This document shows positions 33,609 through 42,534 of a stretch of DNA of 64,000 nt, piece after piece (the first letter of the stretch is position 1; the number at the start of each line of letters is the position of its first letter). Origin of the DNA: Terrisporobacter mayombei (GTDB taxonomy: Bacteria; Bacillota; Clostridia; Peptostreptococcales; Peptostreptococcaceae); contig NZ_JAHZMP010000007.1 in NCBI RefSeq assembly GCF_020748465.1, positions 1 through 64,000 on the forward strand, read 5' to 3'. The position numbers were made by a program, and so were the translations under genes. The notes below the pieces were generated by a model that ran no database searches, was not told where the DNA came from, and saw nothing but the letters and a program-made list of their open reading frames with translations.

Positions 33609-35615
33609 ATGAAGAATGATATAAAAGGACATTTTAGAATTAATAAAAAGTCAATTAAAGAAGTTCTAATTTGGTTAATTGGAGGATTTTTTCTATTACT
33701 TATAACGGAGTATTTGCTACGAGGGGAATTAAGGTATGTTAAATTACTGGTATTAAATAAGCCAGGTGTGTTTCTTGTTAACTATATGTTAATATTACTG
33801 TTAACATCATTAATATTTATTTTGAAAAGAAAGAAAACTTTTTATTTTTTACTTTCTTTCATAATTGTAACTATTTCAGGTGTAAGTAGATATTTATTTA
33901 CTGTAAGAGGAGTACCATTTACTTTTTCGGATGTTTATTCTATTGGAGAAGGGTTGGAAATAGCAGAAAATTATGTTACATTGCCAATGATTATTGGTAT
34001 ACTAATTTTTATAGTAATGGTTATTGGTATAACTATATATTTATTTAAAAAAGAAAAAAATAATAAACGAATTACGAGCTTAACTAATTTGGTATTAGTA
34101 TTAATTTTATTTATTTCTTTTCCAATAATAACTAATACTCAATATGATAAAGGTAATATGGGATATATGAGATGGGATATAACATCATCTTATAAGAGGA
34201 ATGGTTATATATTTTCTACTATAGAATCTGCTGTAAAATATATAAGGGTTAAGCCTGAAGGTTATAGTAAATCTGCAATAGAAGAAATTAGAACGAAAGT
34301 AAATGAAAAAGAAAAAGAAGATAATAGAAAATTGAATTCAGATAAGCCTAACATGATTTTTATACAATTGGAGTCTTTTATGGATCCAACAAAGATAAAG
34401 GAAGCTAATTTTAGTGAAGATCCTATTCCTAATTTTAGAAAAGTATGTGATAAAAATAAAGGTTACATGGCAAGTGTTCCAACAACAGGAGGAGGAACTG
34501 TAAGAACTGAATATGAAGTTATGACAGGAAACAACATTGATTATTTAACTCCAGGAGAAATTCCTTATAATACAATATTAAAAGGAAAATTTTATAATTC
34601 TATCGCAACTACACTTAAGTCACAAGGATATAAAGCTCATGCTATTCATAATTTCCAAGGAAATTTCTATATGAGAAATAATGCTTATGAGAAGCTTGGA
34701 TTTGATACATTTACTTCTATAGAATATATGAATGATTATGATAAGAATGAAAGAGGTTGGGTTAAAGACCAGGTATTGACTAAATATATAAAGAAAGCAC
34801 TTGATAGTACAGATGGTAGCGATCTAGTTTACACCATTTCAGTACAAGGTCATAGCGCATATCCAGGTGATGCTTCAAAACTTTATGATTTTCCTATAAA
34901 GGTAAAGGGAAACTTATCAGATGTGGATAAAAATCAATTATGCTATTATGTTAATCAATTGAAAGAGACGGACAATTTTATAGGTGATGTTATGGAAATG
35001 GTAGATAATAGTCATGAAGATACTTTAGTTGTACTATATTCAGATCATATGCCAGCATTAAATTTATTTTTAAAAGAAGACTTTTATTTAAATACATATA
35101 AAGCTCCTTTAGCTTTTTATAGCAATTATAAAATAGATAATTATAATTTTGATAATACAGAATCATATAACATTGCAAGTATGGCAATGGAATTGGCAGG
35201 GCTTAAATATGGTCCTATGGAAAAATTTCGTACTTACTTAAAAAATGATAAAAATTTTGAAAAATATGAAGAACTATTAGAATATGATATATTATTTGGA
35301 CAAAACTATTATTTAACACATGATGAAAAACCTAAGAAAAATAGTATGCAAATGGGATTAGATAATGTTACAATTTCTTATTTAGAGCATGAAAAAGATT
35401 CTATTCTAATAAAGGGTTCAAATTTCACAGAAAATAGCTCAGCATATATTAATAATAAAAAAATGGATACTACATTTGTGGATGATAAGACTTTAAAAAT
35501 AAAAGAAGTAGATAAAGGACATACATTAGTTGTAAAACAATTGGGGCGTAATGATGGTCTTCTTAGTGAATCGAATAGTATTTCTTTATTACAAATTAAA
35601 ATGGCAATGAATTAA
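33609..35615 (+). CDS. LTA synthase-like sulfatase-family membrane protein
   Basis: A 668-residue membrane protein. Five N-terminal spans (to about residue 190) precede an outside alkaline phosphatase/sulfatase domain. Motifs: NMIFIQLESFMDP for the first metal site, GGGTVRTEYEVMTGN with the likely nucleophile threonine, SVQGHSAYPG and VVLYSDHMPAL. This fits LtaS-type enzymes that transfer glycerol phosphate from phosphatidylglycerol onto anionic wall polymers. After residue 575 there is an extra C-terminal domain of about 90 residues (ILIKGSNFTENSSAYINNKK) like an IPT/Ig fold, not usual in LtaS. Likely role in lipoteichoic-acid-like polymer assembly. Confidence 0.9.
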   Translation: MKNDIKGHFRINKKSIKEVLIWLIGGFFLLLITEYLLRGELRYVKLLVLNKPGVFLVNYMLILLLTSLIFILKRKKTFYFLLSFIIVTISGVSRYLFTVRGVPFTFSDVYSIGEGLEIAENYVTLPMIIGILIFIVMVIGITIYLFKKEKNNKRITSLTNLVLVLILFISFPIITNTQYDKGNMGYMRWDITSSYKRNGYIFSTIESAVKYIRVKPEGYSKSAIEEIRTKVNEKEKEDNRKLNSDKPNMIFIQLESFMDPTKIKEANFSEDPIPNFRKVCDKNKGYMASVPTTGGGTVRTEYEVMTGNNIDYLTPGEIPYNTILKGKFYNSIATTLKSQGYKAHAIHNFQGNFYMRNNAYEKLGFDTFTSIEYMNDYDKNERGWVKDQVLTKYIKKALDSTDGSDLVYTISVQGHSAYPGDASKLYDFPIKVKGNLSDVDKNQLCYYVNQLKETDNFIGDVMEMVDNSHEDTLVVLYSDHMPALNLFLKEDFYLNTYKAPLAFYSNYKIDNYNFDNTESYNIASMAMELAGLKYGPMEKFRTYLKNDKNFEKYEELLEYDILFGQNYYLTHDEKPKKNSMQMGLDNVTISYLEHEKDSILIKGSNFTENSSAYINNKKMDTTFVDDKTLKIKEVDKGHTLVVKQLGRNDGLLSESNSISLLQIKMAMN

Positions 35616-35646
35616 AACAGATGATTATAAAATAATCTGTTTTTTA
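35615..35646 (+). terminator. Intrinsic terminator
   Basis: AAACAGATGATTA pairs with TAATCTGTTT with one bulge, then T residues. Confidence 0.75.
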
Positions 35647-35826
35647 AAATTAATTAACCAGCGTTTAAAGCTAATTTGATATTAATGTGAATTTAATATG
35701 AAGAACTTTGAAAACTAATTAAAAATATTGATATAAACAACTTTATAAACTATAATGTTAATAGAATGTTAAATGGAATATTATGGTACTAATAAGTATA
35801 TTTGTGCATAGGGGGGTATAAGCACA

Positions 35827-36501
35827 ATGATGGGTCAATATGTTGAGAAATTTAAAGACGATGTTTGTAATTATAGTAGTGAAATAGCAACAAACATAGA
35901 TTACTCCATAGTAAATGACTCTTTCTTATTTAAAATATATCATAGAATACTTGACATAATTATTTCAATAATTGGACTGGTAATTTCTATACCTATGATA
36001 ATAGTCTTTGGTTTTCTAATAAAAAAAGAAGATGGTGGTCCTATTTTTTATAAACAAGATAGATTAGGCAAGGATGGGAAAATAATCTTTATATATAAAT
36101 TAAGATCTATGAGGATTAATTCAGAAACTAATGGAGCTATATGGGCTGAAAAAAATGATCCAAGAATCACTAAGATTGGAAAATTCATACGAAAGACAAG
36201 AATTGATGAAATACCGCAGTTTTTAAATATTTTAAAAGGAGAAATGAGTGTAATTGGTCCTAGGCCAGAGAGACCTGCTTTAACTATGGAATTTAATGAC
36301 GAAATACCGGGTTTTATTAACAGACTTGTAGTTAAACCTGGTCTTACAGGATATGCTCAAGTACATGGAGGATATGAAATATCTCCAGAAGATAAAATAA
36401 AAGAAGATTTATTTTATATCAAAAATAGAAGTGTTTTTTTAGATTTGTCTATATTATTTAAAACAGTGAAGGTAATTTTTACTGGAGAAGGTGCTAGATA
36501 A
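35827..36501 (+). CDS. Undecaprenyl-phosphate sugar phosphotransferase
   Basis: A 224-residue bacterial sugar transferase (RfbP/WcaJ C-terminal type) that starts a surface glycan by moving a sugar phosphate onto the lipid carrier. One membrane span near residues 40-62 (DIIISIIGLVISIPMIIVF) is followed by the catalytic domain: GGPIFYKQDRLGKDG, FKLRSM-like YKLRSM, KIGKFIRKTRIDEIPQF, MSVIGPRPERP and LVVKPGLTGYAQV. A poly-G ribosome binding site (GGGGGGT) lies about nine bases upstream of the ATG. The sugar is unknown. It lies among envelope genes. Confidence 0.9.
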   Translation: MMGQYVEKFKDDVCNYSSEIATNIDYSIVNDSFLFKIYHRILDIIISIIGLVISIPMIIVFGFLIKKEDGGPIFYKQDRLGKDGKIIFIYKLRSMRINSETNGAIWAEKNDPRITKIGKFIRKTRIDEIPQFLNILKGEMSVIGPRPERPALTMEFNDEIPGFINRLVVKPGLTGYAQVHGGYEISPEDKIKEDLFYIKNRSVFLDLSILFKTVKVIFTGEGAR

Positions 36502-36600
36502 ATAAAAAATTATTATTAATCATAACTTTTCTTGAAATATTTTCGTAAAATATATATAATAAGATAATAAAAATATAACAAAAGTAAAACATAACGAAAA

Positions 36601-36638
36601 AATAGGGAGAGATTATTATTAATCTCTCCCTATTTTTA
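36601..36638 (+). terminator. Intrinsic terminator
   Basis: AATAGGGAGAGATTA pairs perfectly with TAATCTCTCCCTATT, then T residues. Confidence 0.93.
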
Positions 36639-36666
36639 CATATTAAATAAAAAGGGGGAAATCTAT

Positions 36667-37452
36667 GTGGAAAATAATTTAGTATCTATAATTACACCTG
36701 TATATAATGGTGAAAAATACATTGAAGAATGTATAAAAAGTGTTTTAAATCAAAGTTATAAAAATATAGAAATGATAATTATTGATGATGGATCTACGGA
36801 TAATAGCGAAAATATAATAAACAAATATAGTAAAAGTTTTCCCTTTATTAAATATATAAAATGTAATAAAAATAATGGTGTTTGGGTAGCTCGAAATATA
36901 GGTATTGAAAATGCAAAAGGCAGGTTTATTTCATTTTTGGATGCAGATGATTTATATAAAAAAAACAAAATCAAAAATCAGATAAATTTTATGTTAAACA
37001 ATAACTATTCCTTTACATATACTGCCTATGATTTAATAGATGAAAATAGTACAAGCTTAAATAAAGTTATTAATACTAAAAAATATGAAGATTATGAAAG
37101 ACTTTTAAAAGGAAATGATATAGGTTGTTTAACAGTGATGATAGATAGACTAAAAATTGATACGCTCATAAGATTTGAAAGCTGTCATCATGAAGATTTT
37201 GTACTATGGTTAAAAATATTGAAAAATAATGTAGTAGCTTATGGTTTAGATGAGGTTTTGTCTTCTTATAGAAAGTCTAGTTCATCTTTAAGCCATAATA
37301 AAATAAAGTCAGCCATATGGACTTGGAATATATATATTAATATTGAAAAACTACCATTAAATAAAGCTTTATACTGTTTTTCTAAATATATAGTTAACGG
37401 ATTTAGAAAGAATAGTTACAAAAAAGAGACTACATATTCCTACTTTTTCTAG
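36667..37452 (+). CDS. Glycosyltransferase family 2
   Basis: A 261-residue cytoplasmic glycosyltransferase of the GT-A fold. VSIITPVYNGEKYIEECI at the start, IIDDGSTDNS for nucleotide binding, FLDADD as the metal-binding DxD, and CHHEDFVLWLKIL for the acceptor/catalytic ED motif. The start is GTG at 36667; the overlapping ATG at 36665 is out of frame and is stopped at once. GGGGG lies about ten bases upstream. No membrane span. Donor and acceptor are unknown; nearby genes suggest wall or surface glycan synthesis. Confidence 0.88.
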   Translation: MENNLVSIITPVYNGEKYIEECIKSVLNQSYKNIEMIIIDDGSTDNSENIINKYSKSFPFIKYIKCNKNNGVWVARNIGIENAKGRFISFLDADDLYKKNKIKNQINFMLNNNYSFTYTAYDLIDENSTSLNKVINTKKYEDYERLLKGNDIGCLTVMIDRLKIDTLIRFESCHHEDFVLWLKILKNNVVAYGLDEVLSSYRKSSSSLSHNKIKSAIWTWNIYINIEKLPLNKALYCFSKYIVNGFRKNSYKKETTYSYFF

Positions 37453-37458
37453 GAAATA

Positions 37459-37465
37459 TTCGACA
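37459..37465 (-). promoter_or_regulatory. Spo0A-like box
   Basis: TTCGACA on the plus strand, TGTCGAA on the minus strand, 99 bases before the NlpC/P60 gene. Confidence 0.35.
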
Positions 37466-37480
37466 TAAAAAATTTATTTC

Positions 37481-37520
37481 TGTAAAATAGTGGTAATTAG
37501 AATTTAAACTATGTTATAAT
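37481..37520 (+). promoter_or_regulatory. Promoter of the NlpC/P60 gene with a WalR-like box
   Basis: TGTAAA, five bases, GGTAAT (37481-37497) matches 11 of 12 positions of the WalR consensus. TATAAT lies at 37515-37520, so the downstream half of the box coincides with the -35 position, a usual place for an activator. Confidence 0.4.
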
Positions 37521-37557
37521 AGTTAGAAATATGTTACAAAGGGGGGATGTGTGGAGT

Positions 37558-38553
37558 ATGGTTTTTAATAAAAATAAGAAGTCAATATCAAAAGCAATGG
37601 CAATGGGGATACTTACAACAAGTATGGTGCCTGTAGTTGCTTTAAATGAACATGTGGAAGCAAATGAAGTTACATCTAGAAGTCAACAAGAGAAAACAAC
37701 TAAGGTTGTAGAGGTAACATGTTATGCTCTTAATGTTAGAAAAGGTCCAAGTAAGGATAATTATATAGCTGGAACAGTGACAGAAGGAACGCAACTTAAA
37801 TATATTTCTACGTGTAGTAATGGGTGGTATAAAGTTGAATATAAAGGTAGTACTAGATATATTAGTAATGATTACTCAAAATTAAAGACTATATCAGGAA
37901 CATCAAATGAAAATAAGGATATCATTAAAAAGGTAGGAAAGGTAACATCTACAAAGCTTAATGTTAGAAAAGGTCCTGGTACAGATTATGGTGTCAAAAA
38001 AACAATAAAAAAAGGTAGCGTCGTAGGAGTGGTAAAATCATATAGTAATGGATGGTCTAAGGTAAAAATATCTAACTCTTCAACGGGATATGTATTTTCT
38101 GACTATATGAAAACATATTCAGGAGATTCAAGTGATATTAAAGTAACGTACTCAAAACCTTCTACATCATCTACAACTAACAAAAAGATTGATACAGTAG
38201 TATCTGCAGTAAGAGCACAAGTAGGTAAGCCTTATGTATATGGAGCGGCAGGACCAAACTCTTTTGATTGTTCTGGGCTTACATACTATTCTTATAAAAA
38301 AGCAGGAATTTATTTAAATAGAAGTTCTAGAGATCAAGCATCAAATGGAAAACATGTTAGCAAGAGTAATTTAAAACCAGGAGATTTAATATTCTTCAAT
38401 AGTGGTACAAATAGTATACGTCATGTAGGGATGTATGTGGGAAATAATAAATTTGTTCACTCACCAAGCCCAGGAAAAACAGTAAGATATGAAAGTTTAT
38501 CAACTTCCTATTATGTAAAAGGATATGTAACAGCAAGAAGAATAATTGATTAA
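37558..38553 (+). CDS. SH3b-NlpC/P60 cell-wall endopeptidase
   Basis: A 331-residue exported hydrolase cutting peptide stems of peptidoglycan. Signal peptide to about residue 35 (EHVEA/NE). Two SH3b domains (about 48-105 and 120-180: LNVRKGPSKDN, LNVRKGPGTDYG), a Ser/Thr-rich linker, then the NlpC/P60 domain with catalytic cysteine in SFDCSGLTYYSY, histidine in IRHVGMYVGN and the third polar residue in FVHSPSPG. In-frame starts exist at 37531 and 37549; 37558 is chosen for spacing from the AAGGGGGG site and because the signal peptide follows. Related to the Cwp/Acd-like hydrolases of clostridia. Confidence 0.9.
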   Translation: MVFNKNKKSISKAMAMGILTTSMVPVVALNEHVEANEVTSRSQQEKTTKVVEVTCYALNVRKGPSKDNYIAGTVTEGTQLKYISTCSNGWYKVEYKGSTRYISNDYSKLKTISGTSNENKDIIKKVGKVTSTKLNVRKGPGTDYGVKKTIKKGSVVGVVKSYSNGWSKVKISNSSTGYVFSDYMKTYSGDSSDIKVTYSKPSTSSTTNKKIDTVVSAVRAQVGKPYVYGAAGPNSFDCSGLTYYSYKKAGIYLNRSSRDQASNGKHVSKSNLKPGDLIFFNSGTNSIRHVGMYVGNNKFVHSPSPGKTVRYESLSTSYYVKGYVTARRIID

Positions 38554-38564
38554 TTAACATAAGT

Positions 38565-38603
38565 AGCTATAATGAAAATTTTATTTTCATTATAGCTTTT
38601 TTA
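38565..38603 (+). terminator. Intrinsic terminator
   Basis: AGCTATAATGAAAA pairs with TTTTCATTATAGCT, then T residues. Confidence 0.92.
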
Positions 38604-38760
38604 ATTGTTATTATTTTGAATATTAAATGAGAATGGAAACTATGAAAGGTAATAGGTTGTTATTATAATGCTTTATTATCATTTATAATTATATAAATAA
38701 TAAAAATAAGATCATTTTCATATTATTAAATATAAAAGTATAAAAGGGAGGACGGCGATT

Positions 38761-39441
38761 ATGGTTGTAATTGCAAAAGAACTTCTACAATACGAGAAAG
38801 ACTATATTAAATACTATATAAACTTTCCAAAAATATATTATAAACAAGAGAATGACAAAGATTATATAAAAAATGAAATGATAGAAAGTATTAATGAACT
38901 TGTTTTTGAAGATATAATGAATTTTATGGGCGTGGTGGAAGATAGCTATAACATAAGTAGTGAAGAATTTATTCATATAAATAGTATTACAGAATTTCAA
39001 GTTGGATATGCATCGGATAATATTATGAGTTTAGCTATTGAATTTTCACAATTGGCAGGATTTTATGATATAAGCTATTTAAAAGGTTATAATTACGATT
39101 TTAAATTAAAAAAAGAGATTATTTTAAAAGATTTATTTAGGGAAAGTGTAGATTATATAAAAATACTTAAAAAATATATATGGGTTCAAGCTAAAACATT
39201 ACTTGCTGAATTGCAAAAGAATGAAGATGAGAGCTTATATCATATAGTTGAAGATAATATTTGTTTAGATGAAGAAAATACATTTTATTTTACTTCAGAA
39301 TATTTGGTATTGCCTTTTTCTTCTTGTGAAATAGATCAAGAAATTTTAAATTTACTTGAATTTAAAATACCTTTTAACAAAATTTATCATTATCTTAGTA
39401 AATACGCAATAAAAAATATTGTGAAGAAAATAGTACTTTAG
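38761..39441 (+). CDS. DUF4163/DUF3298-like protein without signal peptide
   Basis: A 226-residue protein whose second half has the DUF3298 pattern known from RsiV and PdaC: LKKEIILKDLF followed, 60 residues later, by TFYFTSEYLVLPFSSCEI and LEFKIPFNKI. The first half has the DUF4163 spacing (YYINFPKIYY, FQVGYASDNIMSLAIEFSQLAG). In RsiV the domain binds lysozyme outside the cell, but here there is no signal peptide or membrane span, so it should stay in the cytoplasm or the mother cell. Ribosome binding site GGGAGG. Function unknown; next to an amidase-like gene 22 bases downstream. Confidence 0.7.
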   Translation: MVVIAKELLQYEKDYIKYYINFPKIYYKQENDKDYIKNEMIESINELVFEDIMNFMGVVEDSYNISSEEFIHINSITEFQVGYASDNIMSLAIEFSQLAGFYDISYLKGYNYDFKLKKEIILKDLFRESVDYIKILKKYIWVQAKTLLAELQKNEDESLYHIVEDNICLDEENTFYFTSEYLVLPFSSCEIDQEILNLLEFKIPFNKIYHYLSKYAIKNIVKKIVL

Positions 39442-39463
39442 GTATGGGGGGAAATGATGTTTT

Positions 39464-39979
39464 ATGAAGTTTTATGAATATGATAGAATAGCTGCTGTTC
39501 AGTATGCAAGAAAATGGGCACTTAGTAGAAATCCCAAATTCCAGGATTATGAAGATTGGGGAGGTAATTGTACCAACTTTATTTCTCAATGTGTAAATGC
39601 AGGAGGAGTTCCCATGGACCCTTATGGTGACAATATTATGAAACAGTGGTATTGGTATAGTGATAAAAGGAGAACACCTAGTTGGACGGCGGCACAGCCA
39701 TTTTTTGAGTATTTTACTGGAAATAACAAAGGTAATACAAAGAATTTTGGAGCATATGCAGCAGAATCTAACTACGATGAGATGGAGTTAGGTGATATTG
39801 TTCAATTAATAAAAGATGGGAAAGCATATCATACAATGATCATTACTGGAATATTATTTGACGGAGATAAAGTTCATGATTACCTTGAAAGTCAAAATAC
39901 TTATGATTTATTAGATTACCCTTTGAGTTTGAAGGTTGGAGAAAGACGATATTTAAAGATATTTGGATACTATATGTAA
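39464..39979 (+). CDS. Putative amidase-domain (Amidase_6) protein
   Basis: A 171-residue protein almost entirely made of the putative amidase domain PF12671. The opening YDRIAAVQYARKWALSRNPKF, with catalytic cysteine in GGNCTNFISQCVNAGG and histidine in AYHTMIITG, fits a papain-like fold. The first segment is split here over residues 6-26. It lacks a signal peptide. Such short proteins are common in spore-forming Clostridia and some are made during sporulation, though the substrate is not established. Translated from ATG 39464 with a G-run 12 bases upstream, probably with the preceding gene. Confidence 0.82.
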   Translation: MKFYEYDRIAAVQYARKWALSRNPKFQDYEDWGGNCTNFISQCVNAGGVPMDPYGDNIMKQWYWYSDKRRTPSWTAAQPFFEYFTGNNKGNTKNFGAYAAESNYDEMELGDIVQLIKDGKAYHTMIITGILFDGDKVHDYLESQNTYDLLDYPLSLKVGERRYLKIFGYYM

Positions 39980-40073
39980 TTTGTAAAGTTGAAAAGAATC
40001 TTTCTTGGTGTTAAAATAAATTTATCAGAATTATTTTCATTATATGGGATAATATGCTAAGAAGGGTGAAATT

Positions 40074-40886
40074 ATGGCAAGACAAAACAAAAAAGGAAAA
40101 CATGGAAAAAAAAGAACTAGGATAAATAAAAGAAAATTGATTCTTTTAACTGTAGGTATATTAATAGTAGTATTTGGTTTATTTAAAGTTTTACAAACTG
40201 TATTTTCAGGTATATCTGTGGCAAAGGATAATGTAGGGTCTCTTATTACAGCAGTATTTGGAGCTGGTGAAGACACTAGCAAAGTAAACAAAGAAAAACA
40301 ATTTGATTTGGAAGAGGAAGGTACTACGGAAAAGAAGAAATATGTAGTATACATTGATGTAGGTCATGGTGGTACAGACGCAGGATACAAAACAAATAAT
40401 GGAGCTTTAGAAAAGGATTTAGATTTACAAATAAGTAAATTAGTATCATCAAGGCTATCGTCTCAAGGTGATATTAGTGTAGTTGTGTCACGAAATACAG
40501 ATACTACATTATCTAATAGTGAAAGAGTAGAAGATGCAAATAAGCAAAACGCTGATATTTTTGTATCAATTCATATGACTGGTAATGAAGACAATAATGC
40601 AGAAGGCGTTCAAACATTTTATAGAGTTGGAGCGAATGATGCTTCAGATGAACTTGCAACACTGATACAAAAGTCTGTGTCAGCATATGTAGACTTAAAA
40701 GATAGAGGAGTTACACCTTTTACATTTGATGTGTTACAAGGCAACAATATGCCAGCAATATTAATACAATGCGGCTTTTTAAGTAATCCTAAAGAAGAAA
40801 AAAAATTAATGAATCCTGAGTTCCAAAAAGATTTGGCAGAAGGGATATATCAAGGAATTTTATCTTTTTTAGATACTCAAGGATAA
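40074..40886 (+). CDS. N-acetylmuramoyl-L-alanine amidase-like protein (Amidase_3) lacking the catalytic Glu
   Basis: A 270-residue protein anchored by one span at residues 22-43 and with a short linker before an Amidase_3 domain (about 90-270), like CwlD. The zinc ligands are visible: His in DVGHGGTDAG, Glu in ALEKDLDL and His in FVSIHMTGNE. The usual catalytic glutamate in the motif (V/I)L(V/I)E.(G/A)F(I/L)SN is Q232 here (AILIQCGFLSN). The SIHANA motif is changed to SIHMTG. The protein may be inactive or regulatory, or use an altered mechanism. It is 17 bases upstream of the next gene. Confidence 0.85.
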   Translation: MARQNKKGKHGKKRTRINKRKLILLTVGILIVVFGLFKVLQTVFSGISVAKDNVGSLITAVFGAGEDTSKVNKEKQFDLEEEGTTEKKKYVVYIDVGHGGTDAGYKTNNGALEKDLDLQISKLVSSRLSSQGDISVVVSRNTDTTLSNSERVEDANKQNADIFVSIHMTGNEDNNAEGVQTFYRVGANDASDELATLIQKSVSAYVDLKDRGVTPFTFDVLQGNNMPAILIQCGFLSNPKEEKKLMNPEFQKDLAEGIYQGILSFLDTQG

Positions 40887-40902
40887 AACAGGAGGAGAAA
40901 TA

Positions 40903-41361
40903 ATGGAAAATCTACAAGTAAAGAAAGTTTTACTAGAGGAAGCCTTAAGGAAAAAATCTATGGAAAATATGTTTACTATTGTAGAAAAAGATAACCTAGT
41001 TTTATTTAGATCTTTTCAAGAAATTTATACTAACAATTGTTTGACAGCAATAATATTAAGTGAATCGGCTTATACAATGATTAACATTTTCTTTGGAAAA
41101 TTAGCACTAGAAGATAAAAGAGATGAAGTATTAAATTTAATTAATAGCTTGAATACTACTTATACAGCAAATAAATTTGTACTTAGTCAAAGCAATGAAC
41201 TTATTTTTCAAGTACCTTATATATCCTTAACAGATGATTTTAATGGAGAAGTAGTAATAGACTTGCTTCGTGAGTTGTTAATAATATTGGTAAAAAAAGA
41301 ATATATTAAGTTTCAAGGCATACTTGGAGATAGTATGGTGATGGACCTTGTGAATAATTAA
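40903..41361 (+). CDS. Conserved protein of unknown function, possibly YbjN-like
   Basis: A 152-residue soluble protein. The helix-strand pattern with a compact mix of hydrophobic strands (NMFTIVEKDNLVLFRSF, CLTAIILSES, KFVLSQSNELIFQVPYI) and a last helix (VVIDLLRELLIILVKKEY) recalls the YbjN/type III chaperone-like fold, but no sequence motif decides this. AGGAGGAG precedes the ATG. It lies directly behind the amidase-like gene and ends at a terminator, so it shares its transcript. Confidence 0.6.
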   Translation: MENLQVKKVLLEEALRKKSMENMFTIVEKDNLVLFRSFQEIYTNNCLTAIILSESAYTMINIFFGKLALEDKRDEVLNLINSLNTTYTANKFVLSQSNELIFQVPYISLTDDFNGEVVIDLLRELLIILVKKEYIKFQGILGDSMVMDLVNN

Positions 41362-41363
41362 AA

Positions 41364-41397
41364 AAAATCCTTAAGCATTTGCTTAGGGATTTTTTAG
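41364..41397 (+). terminator. Intrinsic terminator
   Basis: AAAATCCTTAAGC pairs with GCTTAGGGATTTT with one wobble, then T residues. Confidence 0.85.
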
Positions 41398-41472
41398 TTG
41401 AAATAATATGTATAAAATATTATATATAGTGGTAATAATCCTAGATAAGAAATTTTAAAGAAGGGATTTATT

Positions 41473-41874
41473 ATGTGTAGGATAACTGATTTTTATCAAT
41501 ATAAATACTGCAGAGGAAATTACTTTATCAATGTATTTATTAATAAAGAGTCAGCAAAAGGAATTAAGTCATTATTAATAGAAAAATTAAAAGAAAAGAA
41601 TTTAAATGAAGAATATATATGTGTTTATACTATTTTGTTGGACAAAATAAATATAAATATGAAAGAAAGTATTTATGTAAAACTTAGAATAAATAAATGC
41701 TATTTACAATATTTAAAGGATTTATATTATGATTTTTATGGTAGAGAAGAAAGTATATATGTTAAAGAAGTAATATGTCATTTACAATATTTCATTGAAG
41801 AAGACGGAGATAGTATTTTTAAATTTTATGATTTGATGGAAAATACCAAGATAAGTGCTTTATCAAAAATGTAA
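41473..41874 (+). CDS. Small protein of unknown function
   Basis: A 133-residue protein with many Tyr, Asn and Lys residues (YQYKYCRGNYF, CYLQYLKDLYYDFYG) and no signal peptide or recognisable domain. AAGAAGGG lies upstream of the ATG. The codon and base use match its neighbours. Possible product of a lineage-specific gene. Confidence 0.5.
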   Translation: MCRITDFYQYKYCRGNYFINVFINKESAKGIKSLLIEKLKEKNLNEEYICVYTILLDKININMKESIYVKLRINKCYLQYLKDLYYDFYGREESIYVKEVICHLQYFIEEDGDSIFKFYDLMENTKISALSKM

Positions 41875-41881
41875 ATATTAA

Positions 41882-41918
41882 AGGTTGCAGGTGAAAAATT
41901 TTACTTGCAACCTCTTTT
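41882..41918 (+). terminator. Bidirectional terminator between 41473 gene and cotJC
   Basis: AGGTTGCAGGT pairs with ACTTGCAACCT; T residues follow on the plus side and the A-rich side faces cotJC. Confidence 0.8.
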
Positions 41919-41937
41919 AAATATATATTTTTAAATA

Positions 41938-42510
41938 TTAAAATACTTTTTTACAATCGTTGTATTCATAAACATCCATCAAAGCTTCCCCAAATCTTTG
42001 ATAATGAGTAATTTCTCTTTGGCCTAAAAATCTAAGAGTATCTTTAATGTCAACATTATCAGTTAGGTTTATTAGTTGATAATAAGTAGCAAGAGCTTTT
42101 TGTTCAGCGGCCATATCTTCGTGTAAGTTTGTAACAGCGTCACCCATAACAGCTATTGTAGAAGCACTAAAAGGAACACCGTTAGAATCTGCAGGAAAAA
42201 TACCATGTCCATTTTGAGCATAATTGCTACCTAGACCATATTTTCTCATTTCTTCTGGAGTAGCCCCGTCAGTTAATTGGTAAACCATAGCAGATATCAT
42301 TTCTGCATGGGCAAGTTCTTCAGTACCTATATCAGTTAATAATGCGATAGTTTTTCCGGTAGGCATAGTATATCTTTGCTGTAGGTATCTAAGTGCTGCT
42401 GCTAACTCCCCATTAGGTCCCCCAAGTTGTGTATAAATATATTTAGCCATCTGTAAATCTTTACACTTTAGATTTACTGGAAATTGTAATGCTTTTTCAT
42501 ATATCCACAT
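41938..42510 (-). CDS. cotJC: Spore coat protein CotJC, manganese-catalase fold
   Basis: A 190-residue ferritin-like protein. Metal ligands of the manganese catalase fold are in LGGPNGELAAALRYL, IGTEELAHAEMI, AEQKALATYYQLI and REITHYQRFGEAL. It starts MWIYEKALQFPVNLKCKDLQMAK like other CotJC proteins (start split here). In sporulating Firmicutes CotJC is part of the coat, possibly protecting the spore from peroxide. Third gene of the cotJ operon, 24 bases after cotJB. Confidence 0.95.
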   Translation of the reverse strand: MWIYEKALQFPVNLKCKDLQMAKYIYTQLGGPNGELAAALRYLQQRYTMPTGKTIALLTDIGTEELAHAEMISAMVYQLTDGATPEEMRKYGLGSNYAQNGHGIFPADSNGVPFSASTIAVMGDAVTNLHEDMAAEQKALATYYQLINLTDNVDIKDTLRFLGQREITHYQRFGEALMDVYEYNDCKKVF

Positions 42511-42534
42511 AAATTTAATCCCCCTATTATATTT

